From NCBI GenBank assembly GCA_023238725.1, contig CM041548.1, positions 16,885,752-16,949,751 of the forward strand: a DNA stretch of 64,000 nucleotides, given 5' to 3'. The notes under the pieces were generated by a model, which had not been told where the DNA came from, ran no database searches, and saw only the letters and a program-made list of their open reading frames with translations. The first letter of the stretch is position 1. Each line of letters begins with the position of its first letter. The stretch is from Scortum barcoo (taxonomy: Eukaryota > Chordata > Actinopteri > Centrarchiformes > Terapontidae). A program made the position numbers and the translations under genes. Positions 39,701-52,695 of the stretch are shown here, in pieces.

Positions 39701-42589
39701 CCTGCCTAAAGCAAGGTGCTTCCAACATTATTTATGCTGTTGAAGTCAAACAAAAGTTCCTTAGTGATGCATTCATATGTTTAAAAAATGTTTGTATGCT
39801 TCTCTCCATAGCTGCTCTGGAGCTTTCAGTCTTATCACGTGATCTTCACTACCAGACAGAGTTCGCCCTGTTTCCATTAGAAAATTTCCATTTTTCTCCC
39901 TAAGCACATCAAGGACTGTTTGTCTATGTTGGCAGACGAGCTGAGGTTCAACGTTCATTATTGACCTTTAAATCATGTGATATGGTTGAAAGCTCCAGAA
40001 CAAGTACTGCACTAAGTGAACATTGCTGTGAGGTTTCCTTAACTGCTGTTTCCAAAGTCAAGAATGATCTCTGAACCTCTGCTTGGGAACAGCTTTTCTT
40101 GAACACTGCCGCCTCAATCACTAGGTCTCGGCTGTAATATCAATGAATCAATCTTTATGGAAAGCTAAAATCTGAAATGTGAACTCTTAGGTGACCTTCA
40201 AAGGTCTGGACGGGGTCCATTATTGACTAGACAGAGCTCAAGGCTTTGATAACAGCCTCTCAGAGCGGACCAAATGTTCTGAGGAAAAAGCAGAGGATTA
40301 GATACTTCACACTGACACATTGTAAGTTATTGCCATTGTTTATTTCCAATATGACTAAACCATATGTTTCACAAAACCTGCCTGGAAGCTAAAGAAGATG
40401 AGTGCTCAGGTTATTTTCAGACACAGCCATAGATGCATATGAGGATGATACAGTCTGTCTGCCTTGCGATGTGGGATAAACTGTTTTCCACTGTATGACA
40501 ATTTCAGAAATCTGCATTAAAATGCCCCACATACTTTGGATTTCTTTTGGTTAATTAAGTGCAAAAGCTTTCAGAGAAGGCAGTTTTTAAAATTTCTTTT
40601 AAAAACGTGGGCAAAATGGCTACTCACTTTTGTTTGGTAACGACTTGAGTTTGTTGAAGAATATCTTATATATATCATATGGTGTATATAGGACATTGGC
40701 ATTGAAGCATAATGTACAGATGTGTCTTTGAGACCAAATGAGCTCAGCGTCTATACAGCCCATTACACTGAAATGAAATGACATCAAAACAGGAAGGCAC
40801 AAACATACAAATGCATATTCGTGCTTCCACGGACAAGGAGTCATCCAATTAAGTGAATCTAATGCAATGTGCTGAACAATAGCCTACATCAGACAAAAGG
40901 CACATGTTGAAGCTATTAGCACCTCCTTACATAACCATGGATTTGTGGCCAAGTTAAAACAAAACCCAGTCTGATGCTGCAGTGCATTGACCTCATTCAG
41001 AGGAAGTGCAATGCAAGAGTAAGAGATAACATCGAGCAGGCGCACACTCTCGGCCTCGGCACTTGAGCTGATAAATTATGGGTTTGTACACTTGATCTGA
41101 AGATCGTCTCTTTGATCAACACAGCATTTTGAAATGCATTTACAGCCATCTTGATGTCATGTTGGGCAGGAGTGAGTCTGGCAGTGAGTGAAAACAATTC
41201 AGTGAAGATTAGGCCCTGACATGTACAATCTGTGTGTAGACAGGAGTCAAAATGTACCAGTATAAATGGCTCGATACAATTTTTATTGTTTAATTTACGG
41301 CTTGAAATACAAACTGCATGAAGCCCCTCTATCGACAGGCAACAGAGTTGTATGTATACATAGATGGCATTTATAGTGTGGATGGTGCTGTCTTTTTCTT
41401 TTAGCAATAGTTAATATGTCCACTTCCTACATTAGTTTGTGGAGTTAAGGGTTTCTTTCTTAAAAACCCTGTTCAGGGCTAGCTTATCCACTATTTTCCC
41501 TCGGTGGGGAAGCAGATCCTCGATGATATCATAGTTAAGGCGGCAACTCTGTCCTGCCATCATTCACTGGCCTTTTGGTCTGAGAATACATTGTGCTGAA
41601 AAAGAGTTGCATGCTTTACTTTTGGAAAAACCCAGTGACACTCAAAGACAGAAATATGGACAAACTGCATGGAATAGGTGAAACCCTTAATTTTCTGAGC
41701 TGAAGAGCCAGTCAGAGAGCTCTTCCTCTCCAACTGCCTTCGCCACCAATTCAGCGGCCACTGATGAGGGATGACTTGGGCCAACAGTGCTGGACACACC
41801 ACAGAAATTACACCCAAGAAGCTCAAGGACGGCCCATTGGCTCCCAACCTCCGTCTGTTAGTTTGGTGAAACACAGACGCACAAATCAAATACTTTCACA
41901 CCACTTTCCTGTGAATATTGTCCAGTACGCTCTCCGCTAAAGACAGAGGGTTACTCATATCCGAGCTCCTGCTCTTTCTTCTGTTCTGTGGTAGAATAAA
42001 GAGGGGGTCTTCCCACTGTAAATAACCTGGCTTTGGTTCGCCATAAACCTCCACGAAATTGGGACTCATCCAAAGCTGAACATTTGGTGTTGCCTTTTAT
42101 CAAAATGCCAGATGAAAGTACGGGAGAGGAGGGGGTGAGAAAAACCAACAGATAATAAAGAAAGATGAAAGAAGGGAGAGTAAAGAGGAGGGTGGGGAAA
42201 AAAGAGCAGCAGAGAAGTTGGATAAAATTGAACTCCTACAAATCAGGCCTGAGTGCCTGAGTTCAGATCAGTATACACAGAGGAGCAGACGAGGAGAGAA
42301 AGAGAGAGATTATTGTCATTGTCGTGTAAATGTATTAACAAAGTCATTTTACTGTGATAAAGCTGAGTATCATATCTGTGTCAGATTCAAAAGATCTCTC
42401 GAATCATATCTCACTTATATTATAAATTAGGTTGTCTGGTGGGTGTTTAGTCCATTCACATCTTTTCTTCTGAGCTGGTTGCAAAAAGGGATATCTCAAA
42501 ATCTGGGCAACTTAAACCCCACATATCTACATGGATACCCAGATACCTCGAGAGGTGAGTGGGAAAACATGCATTGGATGGACAGTGAT

Positions 42590-42735
42590 GGGAAGAGAAT
42601 TCAGTGCCTTTTCTTAAGTAAAAATAAAAGTAATAACACACCTTAAAAATGCTTAAAGTGTGTACTTTAAATGTCACTGCACCCTACTGCTCACCGCTAC
42701 TACTAACTACTCATTATGCAGAAAAATGGCTTCTA
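42590..42735 (+). repeat. Interspersed teleost repeat fragment (TACTTTAA-rich family)
   Basis: The order TTCAGTGCCTTTTCTTAAGT, AAAAGTAATAACACACCTTA, GTACTTTAAATGTC and ACTACTCATTATGCAGAAAA matches a common spiny-rayed fish repeat built of AAGTAAAAGTACT units. Edges uncertain. Confidence 0.5.
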
Positions 42736-43046
42736 TAATTGTGCTCTTTTGTACAATTGAGTCCTGAAAGTCCTTGAAACAAGAACGAGGGCGACAGGTT
42801 GCAGTATAATTAATCAGTTATTAAGGGATGAATAGCGGGCTGAGGGATGAATAGAGGGATTTGTCTGAAAATGGGAACAATAAAACTAACTAAATTAAAT
42901 CTAACCTTAACTGAAAAAAAAAAACAATTTATGCCAAAAATACAACAAGTATCTCAAGAAGAAAGCAAGTATTACATCAAGCATCATGTCATTCAGGAGT
43001 TTCACATCTGTGGGCACAAATGACCTTCTTAATTATTATGTGGACC

Positions 43047-43148
43047 ACTACGATTACTACTACTATTACTACTGTTACTACTACAACTACTGCTACTACT
43101 ATTACTACTACTATAAGTACAACTATTACTACTATTACTACTATTACA
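43047..43148. repeat. (TAC)n imperfect trinucleotide repeat
   Basis: About 100 bp of TAC/TAT triplets. Read in one plus frame it gives the tyrosine-rich part of the 199-codon frame at 42,986-43,585, which otherwise has no recognisable domain and is not called a gene. Confidence 0.93.
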
Positions 43149-44254
43149 AAAGTTGGTTTAAGATGAATTTAAAATGGTCTGAACTTGATTCTCTCCTTCC
43201 AAACCTTCTCAGGAGTTGGAGCTATTATAGGCCCAACCTTTTTAATAAACTTGCTGTACCTGTTCCAGTCATTGGCGCTAGTACTGTTGCACCGACATAC
43301 ATAATTAAAAAAACAAAACAAAAAAAAAAAACACACACACAAAGCACTAATCCCAGAACTCTGATTTTAAAACAAGCTTTACAATGTGCAGTTCTTGGGA
43401 AAGTCCTGTTGCCAAGAAATAACGTGTTAACACCTAAACTCAAAGTAAAACAGGAGATTTGCAGCAGTCTCCATCTGAACGCAGGAGGACCGGGGTTTAG
43501 CTTTCAATCGGCTTGCAGAGCGAGCGCAGAGAATAGATTGTGCAGAGATAGAGGCGAGGGAGTGTGTCAATGTTTGCCCATGTGACAGACAGAGAAAATG
43601 AGCAAGGGCGAGAGAAACACAAGAGCTGGAGAGGATTTTTGGGGACAGCTGGTTCGTGCTGCATAAACAGCACAAATTCTGAGAACACCTTGTAAGTGTC
43701 GGGACCTTTTCTTAGACAGAAGGAGTGTGCATTCAATTCTCCCCCTCTCTCTGTGTCCCTATCTACCTTTAATATCAGATATGTAACTTTATCCACAGTG
43801 CATTTGCCAACACAAGTCTGTAGAAAATTTCTTCATCTCTGTCTCCTCTCAGTGACCCCCCCCTCCTCTCCTCTCCGCCTCCCGCCCCTTCCTCCTCGCC
43901 TCGCTCTGCTCTGAGCTTGCCTGAACAGCTTGGCAAGTACCGCTGCAATGCATTCCTTCCACCAACAGCTCTGCAAACTCACATTTCGAGGATTTCCAAA
44001 CTGATTAATCCCTGACAAATTGTCAAAATTGAAGCAGCGCGAGGCAGATGTTGGCGCTCGCCCAAATCTTGTCAATTCATGCGATAGATTCAAATTAAGG
44101 TTATTAAGGTTATTATACGTCTTGTGGCACGAGCCCCAGTGTGAGGGAATTCAAAGGTGTGTGAAAACAAATTATTTCACCTCCACCTGAGAGTAAAACA
44201 GGGGAGAAAAGGTGTTCTGGGTGAATTAACTGCAGGTGAGGGAGGAGAAAGACC

Positions 44255-45174
44255 AAAAGAACCGGTTTTAGGTCCACTTATTTTCTCGTCTTGTCCTTAC
44301 ATGCGGTCATTGGGAAGAGTCATCCAAAGTCGTGACGTTTCTTTTGATCAAACTCCCCCTCAGTTCCCAGAATCAGGCCAAAAACTGTGCACAAGATACC
44401 ACAACGTACCGCTGCTCAGAACCTCAGTTGCCTTTCCGTCTATATCAGACCACACGCTAAGAACCTGGGTGTTAGATTTGATGTTGATCTAAGTTTCAAC
44501 AGGCAGGTAAATCCACAAACAGGCAGGTACATTCAATTGTCAGATCCAGCTTCTTCCAACTCAGAAACATCTCCAAAATTAAGTATTTCCTGTCAGCCTC
44601 TAAAGAGATGATGAACTAATATCATCCAGGCTGGACGACTGTAACTACCTCAAACTCAGCATCTCTCAGGTTACCATTTATTGTCTACAACTCCTTCGAA
44701 ATGCTGCTGCTCGGTTAGCAACAAGGCCCAAGAGACGAGACCACATCACCCCTGTCGTTGCATCCTTACACTGGCTCCCCAACCATTTCCGGATAAACTT
44801 CAAAATCCTCGTAATTGTCTGCAAATCCCTCCATAGTCTTGCCCTTTTATATATCTTCTCACCCCTGATAGCACCACATGTCGGCTCGGCTCTGGAATAG
44901 CCTGCCGGAGGCTGTTAGCGCCGTCTGTTGATGCCTTTAAGATGCACCTTAAGACCCCCTGTTGTTCTCTGGCTTTTAATTGTGTTTAACCTGTTTTGAT
45001 CTGATTCCTTGAATTTACACGCTGTTAAACTAGTTTCTATTCTTGCTTTAGATCCATAACAGCTATGTACATATACACTGAGCCTTTATGCTTGTATGTG
45101 TGTATATACATGTCTGTCTTTGTGAAGCACGTTGGTTGCTATTTACAGTGCTGTATAAATGAAATGAACTTGAA
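44255..45174 (+). mobile_element. L2-type LINE, 5'-truncated and decayed reverse-transcriptase remnant
   Basis: Read across all three plus frames, the sequence follows the C-terminal part of an L2/Maui-clade reverse transcriptase: VLGPLIFS (44,266 on), KNLGVRFDVDLSF (44,460 on), a degraded RLDDCNYL (44,629 on), NAAARLATR (44,698 on), HITPVVASLHWLP (44,745 on) and a final SRLWNSLPEAV-like segment (about 44,887). The catalytic YxDD block is not seen and seems lost in a deletion between the first two segments. Several frameshifts and stops are present. The tail, with GTGAAGCACGTTGG and GCTGTATAAATGAAATGAA, is the usual L2-type 3' end. It cannot encode a working enzyme. Confidence 0.85.
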
Positions 45175-46287
45175 AGTTGCAGAACTGGTCATGAAACGTC
45201 GCTCCTCGTGAATGCACGCGTGACCTGAGCAGGTACAAGAAGGACAAGAAAGAAACAGAAAGTACCAGACTGTAAGAAGACATCCTGTATCGTTATTTGA
45301 AAGTTCACAGTGTGTGAGCGTGTGTGCCTGAGGCAGGAGGGGGGATTCCACTGGGGGAAATGAATCAGATGCTGCACTCGCACTAAATGAGGAAAAACAA
45401 ACAAAAACATATTACAAGTGACTGACGGCGCACTAATAAAGTGCAGAGCTGCACTGGAAGGGATGAGACTTAAACAACTTATTGAGTATTTGTAGTACTT
45501 TAACAACCCTGTAGTCTAAATTACACCCGGTGTCATCCGCAGGAAAGCAAACAAAAAGCTTATTAAGGTAATATTGTGAAAATGAAATGTAAACTGAGCT
45601 TAAATGATCCATTAATGGGGTCAGTGTCTAGTATTATTAAAAAAACTTTAAATAACATGAATTTCCCTCTTAAAACAGCAGGACTGTGCAGCCATCATTG
45701 TGCCATTATTTCCACTTCACCAGCTGGGACATTTAAAGTCCAAAAGAGAGTCGATAAGGAGTTCTCACAGAGCCTGTAACTTTTAAATAGCAGATAATGG
45801 ACTTTTTAACTGTCACATTTTTATAGAGGTTCTTTGTATCTGACACTGCTTTCTCTCAACCCAAGTAACCCTAATAAAGAGGCAATCTGTAATTTAAAGG
45901 CCTAAGAGTTGTTTTCAAAGACATGCATGTCAGAGACTTTTAAAGGCTCATAACATTCATAGCTGTGCATATTTTAATGTTCACCACAGTAACACTCGCT
46001 GTCATTTTAAGTGTCAGCTGGTGGCAGCAAAGCAAAACAAGACTAACAGTCCACAGCCATGCTAGCAGCTCTGTGAGGGTGCACTCATGCTGTGCTTTGT
46101 GCTAAACGTTAACAGTAGCTCACAGTGACAATGTAGATGTCTTCAGATGTTCAGCAGTTACAAAGTTTACCAAGTTCACCATTTTATCTAAGCATATTGC
46201 TGTGCTAACATTTGCTAATTAACACAAAGCACAGGGGACACTGATGGAAACATCATTGGTGTTGCAGGTATTTGGTTATAAATGCAT

Positions 46288-46719
46288 GAAAGTGTTATGT
46301 CTCGTCATGTTTGTTAAGTTCTCATGTCTGTCATGTTTCTGTTTCCTGTTCTGGCGTGTCTTTTATTTTGAAATCCCTAACTCTCCTCTCGTTTCAGGTC
46401 CCTTAACTTCCTGCCATTGTGTTTGTTTCCCGCCTGTGTGATTGTCTGCCCCGCCCTGATTGTTTCCACCTGTTCCCCATTACCTCATGTGTATATATTG
46501 TCTGCGTTTCCCCTGTCTCATTGCTTGCCAGATCGTAGCTTCTTGTTTCATGTCTCCATGTCTCTGTGTATTCAGTGATCAAGCCCAACATCCATGTCAA
46601 AACCAAAGAAACCAAGCCTGTTTTCTTTGTTCTTCCCCTTCATTAAAACCTTTAAAACCGTGCCGGTCTCCTGTCCTGCATTTGGGCCCACCTGTTCTGT
46701 AGCTCATCGTAACAGAAAG
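46288..46719. repeat. 5-bp target-site duplication around solo LTR
   Basis: GAAAG is present immediately outside both LTR ends. Removing the LTR and one copy restores a continuous older repeat reading TGAAAG then GTTCAGGGATCACC. Confidence 0.88.
46293..46714 (+). mobile_element. Solo LTR of an LTR retrotransposon (probably Ty3/gypsy type)
   Basis: The element starts TGTTATG and ends CGTAACA, with 5-bp inverted termini (TGTTA/TAACA) and canonical TG...CA ends. It is flanked on both sides by GAAAG (46,288-46,292 and 46,715-46,719), a perfect 5-bp target-site duplication. A TATA-like TATATAT lies at 46,492-46,498 and an ATTAAA poly(A) signal at 46,642-46,647, giving U3-R-U5 order on the plus strand. 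No internal gag-pol sequence remains, so this is the product of recombination between the two LTRs. The 5-bp duplication and termini suit Ty3/gypsy elements. The open frames across it (for example 46,460-46,702) are LTR sequence, not genes. Confidence 0.88.
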
Positions 46720-49700
46720 GTTCAGGGATCACCAAAAGTTTTACAGTTGAGGCTCAGGGGGGCATGAATGTCTGAAGCAAATTTCATAGCAATCGATCCA
46801 GTAGTTTTTAAAACATGCCATTAAAAACTGCAAATGTCAACCTCAAAATGGTATCAGAAAAAGTGTTGAGGCTCACCCAAGTGAATAAGACTGATCCCTA
46901 TGAATGAGACCATGACGGTCTGTACCACAATCTGAGCCAATCCAGTGTGTAGATATACTTCACAGGATAAGCAAAAACTTCGACCTGTTGGCTGCACTAG
47001 AGGAAAATTCAGATGACCACGGAAGTCATCAGTCATCATTCTTTATTACTTACCTACTGTCCATCCAGCAGTTTGTATATGTCCATGTTCACACACCCTC
47101 AAACTCTTGCATGTACACAAGACGTCTTTGGAGTTACAGAGAGTTACATTTACTGAGACCCATCCTAGACCAAAGATCATACTGATATTTTAAAAAAAGA
47201 CCAAATATTGACTGGGCAGCAGTGTCCACATTGGTCTGCATCTTTTCCAGCTGAATAGGAAAAAACACATTTCTGCATTTCTGGAGCAAGTAAATATTTT
47301 TGGACCTGGTCATGTGCCAGGTGCAACATCACCCTGCTGTGTCTCGCTGTAAGTAAACTAAAAGTAAACTTCTACATATTTTGGGCGCATCAAGGTTTTG
47401 CCACCTAATGGTTAAACAGGTACAACCTGACCTACATGCAGTAAATAGAGCGGTCCTTTGTATCAGCAATTAATCAAAGTGAGTCCTAACAAAGTGCTGC
47501 TGTCTCAGGCACTCAGATAAGGCAAGGCACAAGCTATTATGATCGGCGCTGTGTGCATCATGCCAGCCTTGTATTCCCTCTGAGGAATTTTGTGTTTGTG
47601 AGTGTGTGTAAGGTGGGAGTATGTTCACCTTTCTCTGTGCATTACAGCTCAATGGGAAGATAAAAAGACAGGTTCATAAATAAGGCTTCATCTCCTTCTG
47701 TCTGCCTGGCTGTCTGTCTCGATATGGTATCTTTCAGTCGGTCTATCAATCTACCACACCTGTCTGTCACCCGGCCTACCCTGCTGTTTTCCTGGCTCAG
47801 ATTCAACATGAGCTGCAGCTGAACTGACTTCATTTCACCCGTACTGCACTTATGTCGCTGTACATTTAACCGCTCACGGGCTGTTACTTTTTCCACCATG
47901 TCTGAATCTTGATATGCAATGGTGCATTTGCACAAGTGTTGTCACAGTGCATGAGGGTTATTGAAAGTGAATGTGTGGGTGGGCATGTGAAAAATGAATG
48001 CCATTTTGAATGCATGAATGCCGTTGTGTTGAAGTATGTATCATCAAGAGGGGAAGGCCTGAAATGTTGATCTAACCTCGTGCCCCAGCTGTTTTCATTC
48101 TCTATTCTGTAGAGTTTAATATTGAGGGACTCTGAGTTGTCTAAACATATCAGAGTGATAACGCACCTTCTGGTACATTTTGCTGGGTTGCGTAGTGAGG
48201 CACATTTTTCCATCTTGGTGGTAATATCTCTCACTGGATGGATGGATGGAAAGATCAGAGGTCTGTTCCTATCTGACCGAACACATGGTCACTTTTTTTT
48301 TTGCTCTTGTTTCTGTTGTTTCTTTCCTCTTTTTGTTATTCACACACAGCTTTTCCGCTTTCACTCAGCAGAGAAACTGTGACACATTTTGAACTGAAGT
48401 GTACTCTGACAATTCACACTGCACTCCTAGAAACCTGAACCTCCATTACCCACAATGCAACTCGCCCACTGTCTCAGTCTTAGTTTTGGGTGTGTTAGCG
48501 GCCAATGTAAACTCAAACAGAGATGAGGAGCAGGGTACAGATGCTCACTTCTTTCTAACTTAACAACCCCAAGTGATGATTTTTTTTCATTTTCAAACTT
48601 CTTTGGTAAAAACTGCTGCTGACTCAGGTAACATCACTTTAGGCCATTGATTAGATTTTATGTAGCTCCCTCTGGAACCACAAAAGGCTCCATACAATGT
48701 CTCACATATGCAGTTGTACTCCCGAAGAGTTCCCCTTTAAACGAAGAAATATTGAGACAATGAACAAACTCCATTTCAGGACAAAAGGTTTCAGCCCAAA
48801 TACTAAAGTCAACACTGTATGACTAATGAAAGGTGTTAAAATGACATATAAGTAGTGGAGTGGAAAACTATATCAGATCCTGAGTCGGTTCTTTCTATTT
48901 TGAACCGTTGCTCGGTAGCCAGCCATTGCAGAGTACACTGACAAATGAGGCGAGTCGGACAGTCAGCATAAAAAAACTCAAAGGTTCCAGCTCACCTACG
49001 CTGTTCCCTGATTTACTCCCATTAACCTCCCTCCCTCCCTCTGCGGCTCGCGGCAGTCTTCGACCTCCATGACTTCAGCCTCCTGCTTTCTGCCTCCAAA
49101 AATTCCAAAAACCATGTCCTCATTTTCAGGCTCCCTGATGCCTGCAACCACAACCTGTGAAATGGGTGCCTGCAAGGCACTGTGTTTGCTTAGTGAGTTT
49201 GTGATTTACACTAGTTTCTCCTTTAAGAGAGTAATGTGGTTAACATGGATTTTGTATTTTGGAAAAGCTATTTATCAGGAAGAAATAAACTGAATTATAT
49301 CTGAATCTGTAGCAGTAAATGAACTGAAAATACAACGGCTCATAGTCATGAAGTGCAAGGACATTGCATTAAACATTAATTCATGTCTTTCCTATTGAAG
49401 CATATTTAATACTAAATACCTTTTCTATCCCTATAATAGGAAAAACGTCCTTTTCTAAAGTGAATTGCAGTTCATTTCTTCTCTTATCTGTGTACTTATT
49501 CACCACCCACTGACATGGAAATGGGAGAGCAATTGGAGAGCTGGTGAAACTCTGGGATTAAAAATTAAAAATTAGGAATACCAGCCAATTAAAATGTTTA
49601 ATTGACAAAAGTTGTATGATAATTATGAAATAGAAGTGCATAAAACTATCAAAATGAGGAGCTCAAACTGATCTCAGGCTATTAAAAATTTAAAATAGCA

Positions 49701-49929
49701 GTTAAAGAGCAGAAAAACACATGGTATCAGGCCATGCAGAAATTTGGGTTAATCTCATCTGAGTTTAGAGAAAACTATGCCTCACTATCGCCTCACAATT
49801 TTATAAGTCAATAATGACCAAATCTGCAAAATCCCAGATGTTGTCACTGAACATCATTGACGACACTGAAATCACTTTTTTTAATTGCTAACTTTGTAAT
49901 TTTAAGTGGATATGGCAGCTCACAGATGC

Positions 49930-50250
49930 TTATTTAAATGTGTAACAGAAACATAAGCATTCATTTGGATTCACGTTTCTAGCTGTCTGACAACTGTAAG
50001 TCAAATATTCACTCTCCTTTTAGCTCTGCTTTTTATTTATACTAACTAAAAAATATCTGTCGTTTACTTGCCAAATGCCTTAGTTGCTAACTCTGACTAT
50101 TCTGTTTGGTGTCGGGCAGGTAGCATGTAGTGGGGGGTTGGAGCTTTTTCGATGAAAACGAAAATGGACGTTCTGGATGAAACTGCCAGAAACTCAGAGT
50201 TGGCAGATGTGATCCATCGTTATTCTAAAAATTATTATAGCTGCTTTAAG
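49930..50250 (+). repeat. Interspersed teleost repeat (family C), copy 2
   Basis: Carries ATTCACTCTCCTTTTAGCTC (50,009), TTAGTTGCTAACTCTGAC (50,080), TTTGGTGTCGGGCAGGTAGC (50,106) and GAAACTGCCAGAAACTCAGA (50,179). The central TCTCCACCAAC block is lost. Confidence 0.6.
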
Positions 50251-52066
50251 GTTAGTCAACTAAAATGCTTTGTTATGGTTATAAGAAGATTCTGATTCAG
50301 GTTAATAAAAAAGCAAACCTTTATTGCGGGTCTGAGAACTTCAGTCTCCTGCATGAAAGTAAAACAAGTTGTCCATTCACCACTCAGACGTCCACACCTA
50401 TACTTTTCACCTTGCTACACAGAGGGCTTCCCAACTGAGACTGGATGTTGGCATTGTGAGATCCAAGTTAGGATACCAGATTATATACGAGGTGACACTA
50501 CAATGTAATTTGAATTGGTAATTAGTTAGTATAATCAACTGTAATTCTCTGGTTTATGAGTGTTTAATGAATGGGTCCAACGTGTGTTGTGAAGACCTGC
50601 AATTTGTGCACATCTTCTGTATGAAAGAGATACCAGAGAGAAAGCCAGAAAATGTTTGTCTGTAATTTGGGCGAACTGACCCCTTAAGATGCACACTTCC
50701 TAATCTAACACAACAAAACTACTCAGCTTCCACCCTGTGACAGGCTAACAAACTACATCCCAACTTTTGCCTCCCATCCAGCCCTCCTGCTGTATGCATG
50801 TGCTTGTGCTTGTGTGTGTGTCCAGTGTTTGTGAGTTTCTGTCTTGGTTGGCACCCAGGTCCCAGCTGTCGCAGTAGAGCGAATGTGCGCCAAGCCGGAT
50901 ACCCACAGGGCACAGTAGAGCCAGAGGCTGCCAGCTGGCCCTGCCCACCACCCTCTACCCCGCCCCACTCCCAACCCTCCCCTCACAAAAACTCCTCCAT
51001 TAACCTCTCAAACCCGCCTGCTTCACCCCCTCCTCAATACACACATTTAGACACACTCAGGGTGGGCACCCATCCAAGTCTTGGCATGTCGGAGCTGTAA
51101 AGGCGACAGGAGTGTCAACAACATCACACTGCTGCTACATAATCCCCCTCATCCCCCTGAGCACGCCAGCACAGACACACAGCCCCAATCAATAAATCAG
51201 TCCCCCCGCTCAACACATCTTAAGGAAAAAAAAGGCGGGGAGGGGTGTCAAAGTAATTGCTGCTGGGACAGAAAGTGATGTCATCTTTAATTTTGGTGGA
51301 CTATTTATTATGGTAATGCCGAGTCATAATGGCTGAGATTAAGAGGCCGATTTGGAGATAAATGTGAGAGTGTAATGTTCGACGGAGAATGTAGGCCAAC
51401 GAGACAATCAAGACATTTAGACGAGGCTGAGGGATAAGAGCTGAGAGTGACTTTTGTTCCCCCGAATTGTTGTTTATTCACTGTTTTGTTGCCATAGATC
51501 TTAAACTGCCCATTCATATTGAAACGGTTATTGTTCAGCGTTATTTCAGCCCACACATTATGCAAATTTCACCCAAGCCAATCAGCTGCAAACGCTCCAC
51601 AGTGCTGCTTCTTAGAAACTGAAGAATACTTGTCATCCGGGGTTATTGTGCCGGATGGCGCTGAGAAAACTCTATGTGTCTTTGCCGCGTTTGTTTGGTG
51701 TGAGTTCACCCTCAGAGGTGTGGACGGGATGTCATCTCCTCTGTCGATCTGATGGTGAGGAGCTGATGCCAGTTTGCGTCGGCGCATGACTGGAAGTGGC
51801 CACACTGTTACACAGTCACACCCACACACAATCGCGCACATCTTGTACCTGCCTGATCACACGCGCAATCTCAAGTATGCACACAAGATGGAAGGACAGA
51901 TAGTCCTACCCACACACCTGTGTGAAAAAGGGACTGACAGCACTTGCAAAGCACACGCTGTCCCTGCAGCTCTGCTCCAGACGAGCTCCATAGTGACTCA
52001 CATGAGATCAGTCGTTGCAACTGTCACCCCGGGATGATGACTTCAACATAACAAGGCAAAAATACA

Positions 52067-52069
<3 letters not shown>

Positions 52070-52138
<69 letters not shown>
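52070..52138. repeat. (TA)n microsatellite, 69 bp
   Basis: Uninterrupted TA dinucleotides, the longest pure dinucleotide run in the window. It explains the YI-repeat open frame on the minus strand at 52,008-52,196. Confidence 0.97.
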
Positions 52139-52141
<3 letters not shown>

Positions 52142-52499
52142 TATGTACTATATACACATACACAGGTGTAAAGTGACACCACAGTTCTTTCAGCATTTTA
52201 AACTTAAAATAGAAACACAGCTATGTTCCAACATAACTATAAATATGCACCATTTTTATTATATGTAAACACTGAATTGAAATTCTGAATTAATTTGGCA
52301 ACATAACAGGACATGTCAGTGCCTCACTTTCATTTTGTAGTGTTGTCTGAAGCTGTAGTGAAATTATTATACCTTATACAGTAGACTCAGTATCCCACAG
52401 TGTATGTGCAGGTAATGTACAACTGATGGTCATTAAAAAAGCGCTATATAAAGTCATGCATCGCAACTTCTGAATATGGGAAAACATGCTCAGTATAAA

Positions 52500-52695
52500 T
52501 TTTTTTTTGTCACAAAATTTCATGGCAGTAAATATTATGGATAGTCCACCAGCTGACACTGATTTAGCTGAAGTTATTTCATTTCATTTTGTGACATAAA
52601 TGTTGTGGTTGTTGAAACATTCCAGTATGAACAAAAGTGGTGGACTGGCTTAGAGACCAACACTGCCATCCTTAAAGCCATGTCCAGCACCATGT
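52500..52695 (+). repeat. Interspersed teleost repeat, family A 3' fragment
   Basis: Only the end of the family is present: AAAATTTCATGGCAGT near 52,514, then CATTCCAGTATGAACAAAAG near 52,618, GTGGTGGACTGG near 52,638 and CAACACTGCCATCC near 52,659. The order matches the distal part of the 34.4-kb copy. Confidence 0.6.

Larger units (their letters stand above)
46045..47000 (+). repeat. Interspersed teleost repeat, split by the solo LTR (family A)
   Basis: The left half (46,045-46,292) and right half (46,715 to about 47,000) together match a repeat I recognise from spiny-rayed fish. Hallmarks are CCATGCTAGCAGCTCTGTGA near 46,055, TTTGCTAATTAACAC near 46,210, GCAGGTATTTGG near 46,265, and after the LTR CAGGGATCACCAAAAG and CAAATTTCATAGCAATC. 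The same motifs appear at 34.4-35.06 kb. I cannot assign the family to a named class. Edges are approximate. Confidence 0.7.

Noticed and set aside
42986..43585. 199-codon plus-strand frame, tyrosine-rich
   Set aside because: Its N-terminal half is the (TAC)n microsatellite and the rest has no domain.
46460..46702. 80-codon plus-strand frame rich in Cys, Pro and Ser
   Set aside because: It lies wholly inside the solo LTR.
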